From assembly GCF_031119625.1 (NCBI RefSeq), contig NZ_JAVHZV010000030.1, positions 372,001 through 436,000 of the forward strand: a stretch of 64,000 nt of DNA. The letters are read 5' to 3'. The translations under genes and the position numbers were made by a program. This document shows, in pieces, positions 25,968 to 35,494 of this stretch (positions are counted from its first letter, which is position 1; each line of letters starts with the position of its first letter). The notes under the pieces were generated by a model. The model did not search any database, was not told the origin of the DNA, and saw nothing but the letters and a program-made list of their open reading frames with translations. This DNA is from Pseudomonas sp. G34. GTDB lineage: Bacteria; Pseudomonadota; Gammaproteobacteria; Pseudomonadales; Pseudomonadaceae.

Positions 25968-26342
25968 TCATTTGATCAACCGTAGACAGAACGGGTAGCG
26001 GTAGTGCTTGCCCTCTCCGGCCTTGATGCCACCGATGATGGTCAGCACCACGGTGCCGATGCACAGCAGGACCATCAGCAGGAAGCCGATCAGCACCAGC
26101 ATCAGCAACAGGCAGACGATGCCGGCAATGGCCACGGTCAGCTGGAAGTTGAGCGCCTCCTTGCCCTGCTCGTCGATAAAGGCGTGCTGATCCTTCTTCA
26201 CCTGCCAGACCACCAGCGGGCCGATCAGGTTGCCAAAGGGGAACACGAAGCCGAGGGCGGCCGCGAAGTGGCAGATCATCGCCCACTGGCGTGCTTCGCG
26301 GTCAGGCTCGGCAGGCGTTACGGCGTTGTGTTCATCCATCAT
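25968..26342 (-). CDS. DUF4870 membrane protein
   Basis: 124-aa Tic20-like/DUF4870 protein: ARQWAMICHFAAALGFVFPFGNLIGPLVVW, VKKDQHAFIDEQGKEALNFQLT, then two more helices and GGIKAGEGKHYRYPF. Three to four membrane segments. GAGGAG lies 7 nt before the ATG at 26342; a GTG at 26345 and an ATG at 26339 are alternatives. It follows rph by 26 nt on the same strand, the same neighbours as PA5333-PA5334. Function unknown. Confidence 0.88.
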   Translation of the reverse strand: MMDEHNAVTPAEPDREARQWAMICHFAAALGFVFPFGNLIGPLVVWQVKKDQHAFIDEQGKEALNFQLTVAIAGIVCLLLMLVLIGFLLMVLLCIGTVVLTIIGGIKAGEGKHYRYPFCLRLIK

Positions 26343-26368
26343 CACGGCTCTCCTCGGTCAGTGGCCAA

Positions 26369-27091
26369 TCATTCGGCCAGGGCGGCCTGCTGCAGAGCGA
26401 ACAGCTCGCTCATGCCCTGCTGCGCCAGGGCCAGCATGGCATTCAGTTCGGCTGGCTGGAACGGTGCGCCTTCGGCAGTGCCCTGCACTTCGATGAAGCC
26501 GCCGGTGCTGGTCATCACCACGTTGAGGTCGGTCTCGGCGGCGGAGTCTTCCAGGTAATCCAGGTCGAGTACCGGCTCGCCCTGGTAGATGCCCACGGAA
26601 ACGGCGGCGATCATCTGCTTGAGCGGATCGCCACCTTTGAGGCCACCACGCTTCTTCATCACTTTCAGGGCATCAACCAGGGCGACCATGGCGCCGGTGA
26701 TCGACGCGGTACGGGTGCCACCGTCGGCCTGGATCACATCGCAATCGACGTACAGGGTGTTCTCGCCCAGCTTGCTCATGTCCAGCGCGGCGCGCAGGGA
26801 GCGGCCGATCAGGCGCTGGATTTCCAGGGTACGGCCGCCCTGCTTGCCCTTGCTGGCCTCACGCTGGTTGCGGTCGCCGGTGGCGCGCGGCAGCATGCCG
26901 TACTCGGCGGTCACCCAGCCCTGGCCCTGGCCTTTCAGAAAGCGCGGTACGCCCTGCTCGACGCTGACGGTGCAAATCACCTTGGTATCGCCGAACTCCA
27001 CCAGTACCGAACCTTCGGCATGCTTGGTGTAGTTGCGGGTGATGCGGATCGAACGCAACTGATCGGCGGCGCGGCCACTGGGACGTTTCAT
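26369..27091 (-). CDS. rph: Ribonuclease PH
   Basis: Phosphorolytic 3'-exoribonuclease that trims tRNA 3' ends. Start MKRPSGRAADQLRSIRITRN gives 240 aa, the family size. Core motifs SVLVEFGDTKVICTVSVE, GWVTAEYGMLPRATGDRN, EIQRLIGRSLRAALDM and DCDVIQADGGTRTASITGA are intact. Divergent from yicC, with a 161-bp gap that must hold both promoters. Confidence 0.97.
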   Translation of the reverse strand: MKRPSGRAADQLRSIRITRNYTKHAEGSVLVEFGDTKVICTVSVEQGVPRFLKGQGQGWVTAEYGMLPRATGDRNQREASKGKQGGRTLEIQRLIGRSLRAALDMSKLGENTLYVDCDVIQADGGTRTASITGAMVALVDALKVMKKRGGLKGGDPLKQMIAAVSVGIYQGEPVLDLDYLEDSAAETDLNVVMTSTGGFIEVQGTAEGAPFQPAELNAMLALAQQGMSELFALQQAALAE

Positions 27092-27252
27092 CAAAATACC
27101 TGCTCTCGAGTAGAATCTGCCGGCCATTATAGGGGCTGTTGCCTGCGGGCCGCGACCGCGCCCGCCCGATGGCCCTGCCCGGCGATTGGGAGCCACCGCC
27201 GCACTGCGCTACAATCGCCGCCTTTGCCCCACCGCAAACCGAGGTACGCCGC

Positions 27253-28116
27253 ATGATCCACAGCATGACAGCCTTCGCCCGCACCGAGCAGGCAGGTGCC
27301 AACGGCACCCTGAGCTGGGAGCTGCGTTCGGTCAACCACCGCTACCTCGAGCCCCACCTGCGCCTGCCGGAAGCCTTTCGCGACCTCGAAGGGGCAGTAC
27401 GCGAGGCGCTGCGCCAGGGCCTGTCGCGCGGCAAGGTGGAATGCACCCTGCGCTATACCGAAGACAGTGCCGGCAAGCCGCTGCAGGTCGACCGCGCCAA
27501 GGCCACCCAACTGATTGACGCCGCCGAAACCGTCGCTGCCCTGATCAAGCAGCCGGCGCCGCTGAACCCGCTGGAAGTGCTTGCCTGGCCCGGCGTGCTG
27601 GTGGCCGACAGCAGCGACCCGCAAGCGCTCAACAAGGCTGCGCTGGCGCTGTTCGGCAATGCCCTCGACGAGCTGAAAAATGGCCGCGGCCGCGAGGGCG
27701 CGGAACTGGCCAAGCTGCTCAACGAGCGCCTCGACGGCATGCTCGAGGAGGTCGCCGCCCTGCGTGAACTGGTGCCGCAGATGCTCGAAGCCCAGCGCCA
27801 GAAGATCATCGAGCGCTGCCGCGAGATGCAGGCCGAGCTCGACCCGCAGCGCCTCGAGCAGGAGCTGGTGATGCTCGCGCAAAAGAGCGACGTGGCCGAA
27901 GAGCTGGATCGCCTCAGCACCCACGTCAGCGAAGTGCGCCGGGTACTCAAAACCGGCGGCGCGGCGGGCCGTCGCCTGGATTTCCTGATGCAGGAACTCA
28001 ACCGCGAAGCCAACACCCTGGGTTCCAAGGCGTTCGATCCGCGCAGCACGCAGGCAGCGGTCAACCTCAAGGTGTTGATCGAGCAAATGCGCGAGCAGGT
28101 GCAGAACATCGAATAA
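27253..28116 (+). CDS. yicC: YicC-family endoribonuclease
   Basis: 287 aa starting MIHSMTAFARTEQAGANGTL, the conserved YicC N-terminus, with SWELRSVNHRYLEPHLRLPE and the C-terminal DUF1732 segment FLMQELNREANTLGSKA. Homologues have been shown to cleave RNA (YicC, E. coli). In-frame upstream codons from 27139 lack similarity, so the ATG at 27253 is used. gmk follows 54 nt later. Confidence 0.93.
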   Translation: MIHSMTAFARTEQAGANGTLSWELRSVNHRYLEPHLRLPEAFRDLEGAVREALRQGLSRGKVECTLRYTEDSAGKPLQVDRAKATQLIDAAETVAALIKQPAPLNPLEVLAWPGVLVADSSDPQALNKAALALFGNALDELKNGRGREGAELAKLLNERLDGMLEEVAALRELVPQMLEAQRQKIIERCREMQAELDPQRLEQELVMLAQKSDVAEELDRLSTHVSEVRRVLKTGGAAGRRLDFLMQELNREANTLGSKAFDPRSTQAAVNLKVLIEQMREQVQNIE

Positions 28117-28170
28117 GCAACGCGCGGCATTGGCTGCGCGTCTCCCGAATTAAATCTTTCAGGACTGATC

Positions 28171-28791
28171 ATGAGCATCACCAGCGGCACGCTGTACATC
28201 ATTTCCGCCCCCTCGGGCGCCGGCAAAAGTAGCCTGGTGAACGCGCTGATCGACAGCGAGCCGCACATTCGCGTGTCGGTGTCGCACACCACCCGCGCCA
28301 TGCGCCCAGGTGAAGTCGACGGCGTGCACTACCACTTCGTGGATCACGCGCAGTTCACCGCCATGCTCGAGCAGGGCGAATTCCTCGAGCACGCCCAGGT
28401 CTTCGACAATTTCTACGGCACCTCGCAGCGCGCCCTGGAAAAGACCCTCGCCGAGGGCATCGACCTGATCCTGGAGATCGACTGGCAGGGCGCCCAGCAG
28501 GTACGCCGCCTGATGCCCCAGGCCAAGTCGATCTTCATCCTGCCGCCGACCCGCGAAGCGCTGCGCCACCGCCTGACCAATCGCGGCCAGGACAGCGGCG
28601 AGATCATCGAGCGCCGCATGCGCGAAGCCGTCAGCGAGATGAGCCACTACGTGGAATACGATTACCTGGTGATCAACGACGATTTCGGCCACGCGCTCAG
28701 CGACCTGAAGGCGGTGTTTCGCGCCAACCAGCTGCTGCAGACCGCCCAACAGCAGCGCCATGCCGGTCTGTTGAGCGAGCTTTTGGCCTGA
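28171..28791 (+). CDS. gmk: Guanylate kinase
   Basis: Phosphorylates GMP to GDP. 206 aa with P-loop APSGAGKSS (13-21), VSHTTRAMRPGEVDGVHYHF, and LEIDWQGAQQV. Followed by rpoZ and spoT in the widely conserved gmk-rpoZ-spoT order, which ties nucleotide supply to (p)ppGpp control. Confidence 0.98.
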   Translation: MSITSGTLYIISAPSGAGKSSLVNALIDSEPHIRVSVSHTTRAMRPGEVDGVHYHFVDHAQFTAMLEQGEFLEHAQVFDNFYGTSQRALEKTLAEGIDLILEIDWQGAQQVRRLMPQAKSIFILPPTREALRHRLTNRGQDSGEIIERRMREAVSEMSHYVEYDYLVINDDFGHALSDLKAVFRANQLLQTAQQQRHAGLLSELLA

Positions 28792-28968
28792 AGCAAAGCG
28801 GATGGGCGCTGCAAAACCGTCCATCCAGGCAGCGAAAATCCCGTCCGGCGTTGCGAACTCGTGCCTCTCAGCGAGTTTCGCTTCCCTTAATGCTGGCGTT
28901 TTTCTAGACTATTCAGTCCGCTCGCCCATTCGGGCCCAGCTAATTTTGCATTCGCTACGAGGAACACC

Positions 28969-29232
28969 ATGGCTCGCGTTACCGTTGAAGACTGCCTGGA
29001 CAACGTCGATAACCGCTTCGAGCTGGTCATGCTTGCCACCAAGCGCGCTCGTCAAATCGCCACTGGCGGCAAAGAGCCGAAAGTAGCCTGGGAAAACGAC
29101 AAGCCGACGGTGGTTGCCCTGCGCGAAATCGCCAGCGGCCTGGTTGACGCCGACATCGTCGCCCAAGAAGACATCATCGAAGAAGAACCGCTGTTCGCAG
29201 CCTTCGAGGAAGAGGCCAACGAGCCTCTGTAA
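28969..29232 (+). CDS. rpoZ: RNA polymerase omega subunit
   Basis: 87-aa omega subunit, beginning MARVTVEDCLDNVDNRFELV with the conserved MLATKRARQI segment and WENDKPTVVALREIA. Aids RNA polymerase assembly and forms part of one (p)ppGpp site. The 177-bp gap after gmk probably has its own promoter (TAGACTATTCAG region); RBS is GAGGA before the ATG. spoT starts 60 nt downstream. Confidence 0.97.
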   Translation: MARVTVEDCLDNVDNRFELVMLATKRARQIATGGKEPKVAWENDKPTVVALREIASGLVDADIVAQEDIIEEEPLFAAFEEEANEPL

Positions 29233-29275
29233 GCCTATGCCGGGTCGAAAGCGTACGTCGCAGGTGCACAAGACG

Positions 29276-29298
29276 CGGCATGGGAGCATCCCATGCCG
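29276..29298 (+). promoter_or_regulatory. Hairpin enclosing the spoT ribosome-binding site and start codon
   Basis: A perfect 10-bp stem (CGGCATGGGA, 29276-29285, with TCCCATGCCG, 29289-29298) and a 3-nt GCA loop. The Shine-Dalgarno GGGAG (29283-29287) lies in the left arm and loop, and the spoT ATG (29293-29295) lies in the right arm. Folded, it would hide both from the ribosome. Pairing is visible; translational control is inferred. Confidence 0.7.
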
Positions 29299-31401
29299 GG
29301 TATAGACGCCCTCGCCGACAGACTTTCGGGATACCTGGGCGACGAACAGGTCAACCTCGTCCGTCGCGCCTACTTCTACGCCGAACAGGCGCACGATGGG
29401 CAGCGCCGCCGCAGCGGTGAAGCCTACGTGACCCATCCGCTAGCCGTGGCCAGCATCCTCGCCGACATGCACATGGACCATCAGAGCCTGATGGCCGCCA
29501 TGCTGCACGACGTGATCGAAGACACCGGCATCGCCAAGGAAGCCCTGCACGCGCAGTTTGGCGAATCCGTGGCGGAACTGGTGGACGGGGTCAGCAAGCT
29601 GACCCAGATGAACTTCGAGACCAAGGCCGAGGCCCAGGCCGAGAACTTCCAGAAGATGGCCATGGCCATGGCGCGCGATATCCGCGTGATCCTGGTCAAG
29701 CTGGCCGACCGCCTGCACAACATGCGCACCCTGGAAGTGCTGTCCGGCGAGAAACGCCGGCGCATCGCCAAGGAAACCCTGGAAATCTACGCGCCCATCG
29801 CCAACCGCCTGGGCATGCACAGCATGCGCGTGGAGTTCGAGGACCTGGGCTTCAAGGCCATGCACCCGATGCGCTCCGAGCGCATTCGCGCCGCCGTGCG
29901 CCGCGCCCGGGGCAACCGCAAGGAAATCGTCACGCGTATCGAGGAGTCGCTGCTGCACTGCCTCGAGCGCGAAGGCCTGAGCGGCGAAGTGGTGGGCCGC
30001 GAGAAGCACCTGTACAGCATCTACCAGAAGATGCGCGGCAAGCGTAAGTCGTTCAACGAGATCATGGACGTGTACGCCTTCCGCATCGTGGTCGACAAGG
30101 TCGACACCTGCTACCGCGTGCTCGGTGCCGTGCACAACCTGTACAAACCGCTGCCGGGGCGCTTCAAGGACTACATCGCGATTCCCAAGGCCAACGGCTA
30201 CCAGTCGCTGCACACCACGCTGTTCGGCATGCATGGCGTGCCCATCGAGATCCAGATCCGCACCCGCGAGATGGAAGAGATGGCCAACAACGGCATCGCC
30301 GCGCACTGGCTGTACAAGTCCAGCGAGGACGAGCTGCCCAAGGGCAACCATGCCCGCGCGCGCCAGTGGGTCAAGGGCGTGCTGGAGCTGCAGCAACGCG
30401 CTGGCAACTCACTGGAATTCATCGAGAGCGTTAAGATCGACCTGTTCCCGGACGAGGTCTACGTGTTCACGCCCAAGGGCCGCATCATGGAGCTGCCCAA
30501 GGGCTCCACGGCGGTGGATTTCGCCTACGCGGTGCACACCGACGTCGGCAATACCTGTATCGCCTGCCGAATCAACCGCCGCCTGGCGCCGCTGTCCCAG
30601 GCCCTGGAAAGCGGTTCCACGGTGGAAATCGTCAGCGCCCCGGGCGCGCGCCCCAATCCCGCCTGGCTGAACTTCGTGGTCACCGGCAAGGCGCGCACCC
30701 ATATCCGTCACGCCCTCAAGCTGCAGCGCCGCTCGGAGTCGGTGAACCTTGGCGAGCGATTGCTCAACAAGGTGCTGGCCAGTTTCGAGACCCATCTCGA
30801 CAAGGTGCCCGCCGAACGCCAGCTGGCAGTACTCAACGAATACCGCCTGGAAACCTTCGACGACCTGCTCGAAGACATCGGCCTGGGCAACCGCATGGCC
30901 TATGTGGTGGCGCGCCGCCTGCTGGCCAGCGACGGCGAGGAGCTGCCCAACGCCGAGGGCCCCCTGGCGATTCGCGGCACCGAGGGCCTGGTGCTCAGCT
31001 ACGCCAAGTGCTGTACGCCGATCCCGGGCGACCCGATCGTCGGCCACCTCTCGGCGGGCAAGGGCATGGTGGTGCACATGGACACCTGCCGCAACATCAG
31101 CGAAGTGCGCCACAACCCGGAAAAATGCATCCAGCTGGCCTGGGCCAAGGATGTGACCGGCGAATTCAACGTCGAGCTGCGCGTCGAGCTGGAGCACCAG
31201 CGCGGCCTCATTGCCCTGCTGGCCGGCAGCGTCAACGCCGCCGACGGCAATATCGAGAAGATCAGCATGGATGAGCGCGACGGCCGCGTCAGCGTGGTCC
31301 AGTTGGTGGTCAGCGTGCATGACCGTGTACACCTGGCGCGGGTGATCAAGAAGCTGCGTACCCTGCCCGGCGTCATGCGCATCACCCGCACCAAGGCGTG
31401 A
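29293..31401 (+). CDS. spoT: SpoT, bifunctional (p)ppGpp synthase/hydrolase
   Basis: 702-aa RelA/SpoT homologue. Hydrolase HD domain at residues about 20-160 with catalytic H72-D73 in MLHDVIEDT; synthetase domain about 210-350 with MRGKRKSFNEIMDVYAFRIV and PKANGYQSLHTTLFG; TGS domain (DEVYVFTPKGRIMELPKG), a CC/zinc-finger-like YAKCCTPIPGDPIVGHL, and a C-terminal ACT domain. Start MPGIDALADRL matches Pseudomonas SpoT. Its start region is inside a strong hairpin. Confidence 0.97.
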   Translation: MPGIDALADRLSGYLGDEQVNLVRRAYFYAEQAHDGQRRRSGEAYVTHPLAVASILADMHMDHQSLMAAMLHDVIEDTGIAKEALHAQFGESVAELVDGVSKLTQMNFETKAEAQAENFQKMAMAMARDIRVILVKLADRLHNMRTLEVLSGEKRRRIAKETLEIYAPIANRLGMHSMRVEFEDLGFKAMHPMRSERIRAAVRRARGNRKEIVTRIEESLLHCLEREGLSGEVVGREKHLYSIYQKMRGKRKSFNEIMDVYAFRIVVDKVDTCYRVLGAVHNLYKPLPGRFKDYIAIPKANGYQSLHTTLFGMHGVPIEIQIRTREMEEMANNGIAAHWLYKSSEDELPKGNHARARQWVKGVLELQQRAGNSLEFIESVKIDLFPDEVYVFTPKGRIMELPKGSTAVDFAYAVHTDVGNTCIACRINRRLAPLSQALESGSTVEIVSAPGARPNPAWLNFVVTGKARTHIRHALKLQRRSESVNLGERLLNKVLASFETHLDKVPAERQLAVLNEYRLETFDDLLEDIGLGNRMAYVVARRLLASDGEELPNAEGPLAIRGTEGLVLSYAKCCTPIPGDPIVGHLSAGKGMVVHMDTCRNISEVRHNPEKCIQLAWAKDVTGEFNVELRVELEHQRGLIALLAGSVNAADGNIEKISMDERDGRVSVVQLVVSVHDRVHLARVIKKLRTLPGVMRITRTKA

Positions 31402-31583
31402 CCTGTCGCGCCATTGCGGCTCTCGAGGCAAACTTTCCCGCCCGCCAGCGCTGCTACCTGGAAGCGTCACCCCCTATCCCAAAGGCGCAACCATGCCTGC
31501 CACGGCTTGAGGCCGAGAACGCCAGCCTGTAGCCTGCCTGCGTCCGTCTTGCAGCCTGAGGCTGCCCTATCAAGGAGTTCTCC

Positions 31584-31964
31584 ATGAGCAAGAGCGTCAT
31601 CACCAGCGACAAGGCCCCGGCCGCCATCGGCACCTACTCCCAGGCCATCAAGGCCGGCAATACCGTCTACCTGTCCGGGCAGATCCCGCTGGATCCCAAG
31701 ACCATGGAACTGGTTGAAGGCTTCGAGGCGCAGACCGTGCAAGTCTTCGAGAACCTCAAGTCGGTGATCGAAGCCGCCGGTGGCTCGTTCAAGGACGTGG
31801 TCAAGCTGAACATTTTCCTCACCGACCTTTCCCACTTCGCCACCGTCAACGAAGTCATGGGCCGCTACTTCCAGCAGCCCTACCCGGCACGCGCTGCCAT
31901 TGGCGTGGCCGCCCTGCCGAAAGGCGCCCAGGTGGAAATGGACGGCATCCTGGTCATCGACTGA
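31584..31964 (+). CDS. ridA: RidA-family reactive intermediate deaminase
   Basis: 126-aa RidA (YjgF/UK114) that deaminates reactive enamine/imine intermediates from PLP enzymes. Signature APAAIGTYSQAIKAGNTVYLSGQIPLDP, the arginine in YPARAAIGVAALPKGAQVEMDGI, and the C-terminal Glu-containing EMDGIL are present. RBS AAGGAG. It is next to spoT, as in P. aeruginosa. Confidence 0.96.
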   Translation: MSKSVITSDKAPAAIGTYSQAIKAGNTVYLSGQIPLDPKTMELVEGFEAQTVQVFENLKSVIEAAGGSFKDVVKLNIFLTDLSHFATVNEVMGRYFQQPYPARAAIGVAALPKGAQVEMDGILVID

Positions 31965-31974
31965 CCTGCCCCAC

Positions 31975-31996
31975 GCCCGGAGCAACGCCTCCGGGC
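31975..31996. terminator. Candidate terminator between ridA and the SDR gene
   Basis: GCCCGGAG-CAACGC-CTCCGGGC, an 8-bp stem with a 6-nt loop, 10 nt after the ridA stop and 9 nt before the end of the convergent SDR gene. No strong T-tract. Confidence 0.55.
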
Positions 31997-32004
31997 TCTG
32001 CCCT

Positions 32005-32862
32005 TCAGCGGTTCTGCAGCACCGCGGCATAGCCCTCGCGATAGCTCGGGTACTGCGGCGCCCAGCCCAACGCCCGGGCCCGGGCATTGCTGCAGCGTTT
32101 GCTACCGGAGCGGCGCACTGCCGAATCCTCGGACCAATGCTCGACACCGAGCTGCTGACGCAGCCAGCCGACCACCTCATGCAGCGGCGCCGGCTCGTCA
32201 TCCACACCGATATAGCAGTCATCCAGCGCCTTGCCCGCCAGGTCGGCCTGCAGCAGAAAGGCCAGCAACCCGGCCGCATCATCGACATGAATGCGATTGC
32301 CGTATAGCGGTGGCTCGACCGCTACCCGATAGCCCATGCGCACCTGCTTGAGCAGCCACTCACGACCGGGCCCGTAGATGCCGGTCAGGCGCAACACGGT
32401 GGCGGGCATAGCACTGTTCCAGGCCAGCTGCTCGGCCTCGCGCATGATCCGCCCGGAGTAACTCTGCGCCTCGGCGGGCGATGTCTCGTCGACCCATTCG
32501 CCACCCAGCTGACCATATACACCGCTGCTGGAGACGAAGATCAGTCGCCTCGGGCGCTGCCCACGGGCCTGTAGCCAGCCCAGCACATGGCGCAGCCCCT
32601 CGACGTACGCTTGCCGGTACCCCGCCTCGTCATGCTCGGTGGCGGCCGCGCTGTACACCAGATAATCCAGCTCACCCTGGGGCCACTGCTCGGGACAATC
32701 CGCCCGGTGCAGATCGCCGGCCACTGGCAAGATACCCGCGGGCAGCTCCGACACGCTGCGGCGCATGCCGTAGGCCTGCCAGCCGGCATCACGCAGACGC
32801 ACCGCCAGGCGGCCTCCCACATCACCGCAGCCGGCAATCAGCACCCTCGTACCTTTACTCAT
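32005..32862 (-). CDS. NAD-dependent epimerase/SDR-family protein
   Basis: 285-aa Rossmann protein with GCGDVGGRLAVRL near the N-terminus (residues 11-23) and the SDR catalytic pattern in FVSSSGVYGQLGGEW (Tyr) plus ESSPAEAQSYSGR-type substrate residues. Extended SDR, related to NAD-dependent epimerases; the substrate cannot be read from sequence. Convergent with ridA. Confidence 0.85.
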   Translation of the reverse strand: MSKGTRVLIAGCGDVGGRLAVRLRDAGWQAYGMRRSVSELPAGILPVAGDLHRADCPEQWPQGELDYLVYSAAATEHDEAGYRQAYVEGLRHVLGWLQARGQRPRRLIFVSSSGVYGQLGGEWVDETSPAEAQSYSGRIMREAEQLAWNSAMPATVLRLTGIYGPGREWLLKQVRMGYRVAVEPPLYGNRIHVDDAAGLLAFLLQADLAGKALDDCYIGVDDEPAPLHEVVGWLRQQLGVEHWSEDSAVRRSGSKRCSNARARALGWAPQYPSYREGYAAVLQNR

Positions 32863-32940
32863 CCGATCCTCTCTCAGCCTGGCAAGCGCTCAAAAAACGC
32901 CTTGCAAAGGTAATGAAGTTACACCAGTACTTTCACGAAC

Positions 32941-32963
32941 AAGAATTACTTGCAATAATGCTT
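32941..32963. promoter_or_regulatory. Imperfect palindrome upstream of exbB (possible Fur-type site)
   Basis: AAGAATTAC-TTGCA-ATAATGCTT is an A/T-rich imperfect inverted repeat 69 nt ahead of exbB. Iron control of tonB-exbBD is usual in Pseudomonas, and the position suits an operator, but the match to the Fur consensus is weak. Confidence 0.3.
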
Positions 32964-33031
32964 AGCCTTTTTTTCCGCGCGCCCCCAGGGGTCGCGCAGG
33001 TTACCTGCCCTCTCATTTAGGTCCGGCAAGC

Positions 33032-34168
33032 ATGAACTCTAACGCCCATAGCGCCAAGCCAACCACCGTCGCCGCTCGGCCGCAACGCCTCGGCGCCTTC
33101 CTCGCCCTGCTGCTCAGCCTGACACTGGCGCCAGCCGTGGGCTTCGCTGATCAGTCGGCCCCAGCCCCCGCTCAACCCGCCGCTGCGCAATCGAGCGCCG
33201 AACAGCCTGCCGCAGCTCAGCAGCAAGTACCGTCGTTGTCGCCAGAGGCAGCGGCCCAGGTCGATGCCCTCGGCGACAAGCTCGAGGCCCTTGGCCCGCA
33301 GGCTACGCCCGAGCAGTTGAACGCGGCACGTCAGCAGTTCTTCAGCGAGAACAACATTGCCCCACAGGATGCGGACAAGCTGAGCCAGGCGCTGGCCGCA
33401 CAGCAGAGTGCCGACGCTCAGGCGCTGAACAGCGATCCCGCCGCCGAGGCCGAAGCGGTCTTCCACGACCTGTCGCCGTGGGGCATGTACCAGGGCGCCG
33501 ACGTAGTGGTGAAAAGCGTGATGATCGGCCTCGTGCTGGCGTCGATCCTGACCTGGACCATCTGGATCGCCAAGACCATCGAACTGGTCACCGCGCGCCG
33601 CCGCCTGCGCCGCGAGATCGTCGAGCTCAAGGGTGCCCGCACCCTCGCCCAGGCCAGCGACCAGGCCCGCGCCAAGCACAGCTTCAGCGAAATCCTCATC
33701 GAGGATGCCCGTGAAGAACTGAAGCTCTCGGCCAGCAGCCGTGAGAAGGAAGGCATCAAGGAGCGCGTCAGCTTCCGCCTCGAGCGCCTGGTCGGCGCCT
33801 GCGGCCGCGACATGAGCAAGGGCACCGGGGTGCTCGCCACCATCGGTTCCACCGCGCCCTTCGTCGGCCTGTTCGGCACCGTGTGGGGCATCATGAACAG
33901 CTTCATCGGCATCGCCAAAACCCAGACCACCAACCTTGCAGTGGTCGCCCCCGGTATCGCCGAAGCCCTGCTGGCCACCGCGCTGGGCCTGGTTGCGGCG
34001 ATTCCGGCGGTGATCATCTACAACGCCTTCTCGCGCTCGATCAGCGCCTACAAGGCCCAGGTCGCCGATGCCTCGGCCCAGGTACTGCTACTGGTGAGCC
34101 GCGACCTGGACATGCAGCCGCCGGCTCATGACCGCGCCCAGCAACCTCACGTGGTCAAGGTGGGTTAA
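33032..34168 (+). CDS. exbB: ExbB, TonB-complex proton channel subunit
   Basis: 378-aa MotA/TolQ/ExbB-family protein. A signal-like hydrophobic segment (residues about 20-40) is followed by a long Ala/Gln/Pro-rich periplasmic extension to about 145, then three inner-membrane helices: VVVKSVMIGLVLASILTWTIW, GTGVLATIGSTAPFVGLFGTVWGIM, and IAEALLATALGLVAAIPAVII. This is longer than E. coli ExbB (244 aa), as in other pseudomonads. With exbD and tonB it uses the proton gradient to drive outer-membrane uptake. Confidence 0.95.
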   Translation: MNSNAHSAKPTTVAARPQRLGAFLALLLSLTLAPAVGFADQSAPAPAQPAAAQSSAEQPAAAQQQVPSLSPEAAAQVDALGDKLEALGPQATPEQLNAARQQFFSENNIAPQDADKLSQALAAQQSADAQALNSDPAAEAEAVFHDLSPWGMYQGADVVVKSVMIGLVLASILTWTIWIAKTIELVTARRRLRREIVELKGARTLAQASDQARAKHSFSEILIEDAREELKLSASSREKEGIKERVSFRLERLVGACGRDMSKGTGVLATIGSTAPFVGLFGTVWGIMNSFIGIAKTQTTNLAVVAPGIAEALLATALGLVAAIPAVIIYNAFSRSISAYKAQVADASAQVLLLVSRDLDMQPPAHDRAQQPHVVKVG

Positions 34169-34172
34169 GACC

Positions 34173-34597
<425 letters not shown>

Positions 34598-34601
<4 letters not shown>

Positions 34602-35341
34602 AGAAATCCAGCCGCACGCTCTCCTGGGTCGTCAGCCTGGCCGTCGTGGCCGGGCTGCATGTCGGTCTGTTCCTCTGGGCCATGTACTGGCAGCCCCAGG
34701 CGATGCCCGTCGAACTGCCACCACCGGCGGCGATGATCGTCGAGCTGGAACCCTTGCCGCCAGCCGCGCCCAAGCCTGCACCGCCGCCACCGCCGGAAGT
34801 GGTGCCGGAAGAGCCCGAGCCGCAGCCGAAGATCGCCGAAGCGCCAAAGCCGACGCTGGCGGTGACGCCGCCCAAGCCGAAACCCAAGCCCAAGCCGCCG
34901 AAGCCCAAGCCACCCGAGCCCAAGCCCCCGGAGCCCCAGGAACAGCCGCCGGAAGAAGCACCGCCTGCGCCACCGGCCCCGGCCGAAGCCAAGCCGGCTG
35001 CACCCCAGCAGGCTCCGGTGAGTGCGCCCAGCAAGGCGGAAAGAACCTGGCAGAGTGAATTGCTGGCCCACCTGGCGAAGTACAAGAAGTACCCCGAAGA
35101 TGCCCGCCGCCGCGGCCTCGAAGGGGTGAATCGGCTGCGCTTCGTGGTCGACGCTGACGGCAGGGTGCTGTCGTACGAGCTGGTTGGCAAATCCAGCAGC
35201 GCGTCGCTGGATCGCGCCACGCTGCAGATGATCCGTCGCGCCCAACCGCTGCCCAAGCCGCCGACGGAAATGCTCAAGAACGGCAGCATCGAGATCGTCG
35301 CGCCGTTCATCTACTCGCTGGATCGCGGTCGCGGTCGCTGA
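34598..35341 (+). CDS. tonB: TonB energy transducer
   Basis: 247 aa with an N-terminal membrane helix (LSWVVSLAVVAGLHVGLFLWAM), a long Pro/Lys/Glu-rich periplasmic spacer (residues about 40-145, many KPKP and PEPK repeats), and a C-terminal TonB domain (HLAKYKKYPEDARRRGLEGV). Contacts TonB boxes of outer-membrane receptors. Last gene of exbB-exbD-tonB; a 12-bp stem terminator follows. Confidence 0.95.
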
Positions 35342-35352
35342 TCGCGCCCCTC

Positions 35353-35383
35353 CAGCTGCCCCGGCAACCGCCCGGGGCAGCTG
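35353..35383 (+). terminator. Terminator after tonB
   Basis: CAGCTGCCCCGG (35353-35364) pairs with CCGGGGCAGCTG (35372-35383) across a 7-nt loop, 12 nt after the tonB stop. The downstream tail is TCTTCCCC rather than a pure T-run. Confidence 0.75.
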
Positions 35384-35494
35384 TCTTCCCCTCCCCACAG
35401 CCAGTGTGCCGGCTGACATTATTTGAGCAGCGTGAATAGTTGGTTCCATTGAAGACAGCGGCTATGCTTGGCGCCATCTCAATGGATTAAGACT

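Noticed and set aside
32941..32963. Firm Fur box call upstream of exbB
   Set aside because: Inverted repeat exists but agreement with the Fur consensus is weak; kept only as a low-confidence site.
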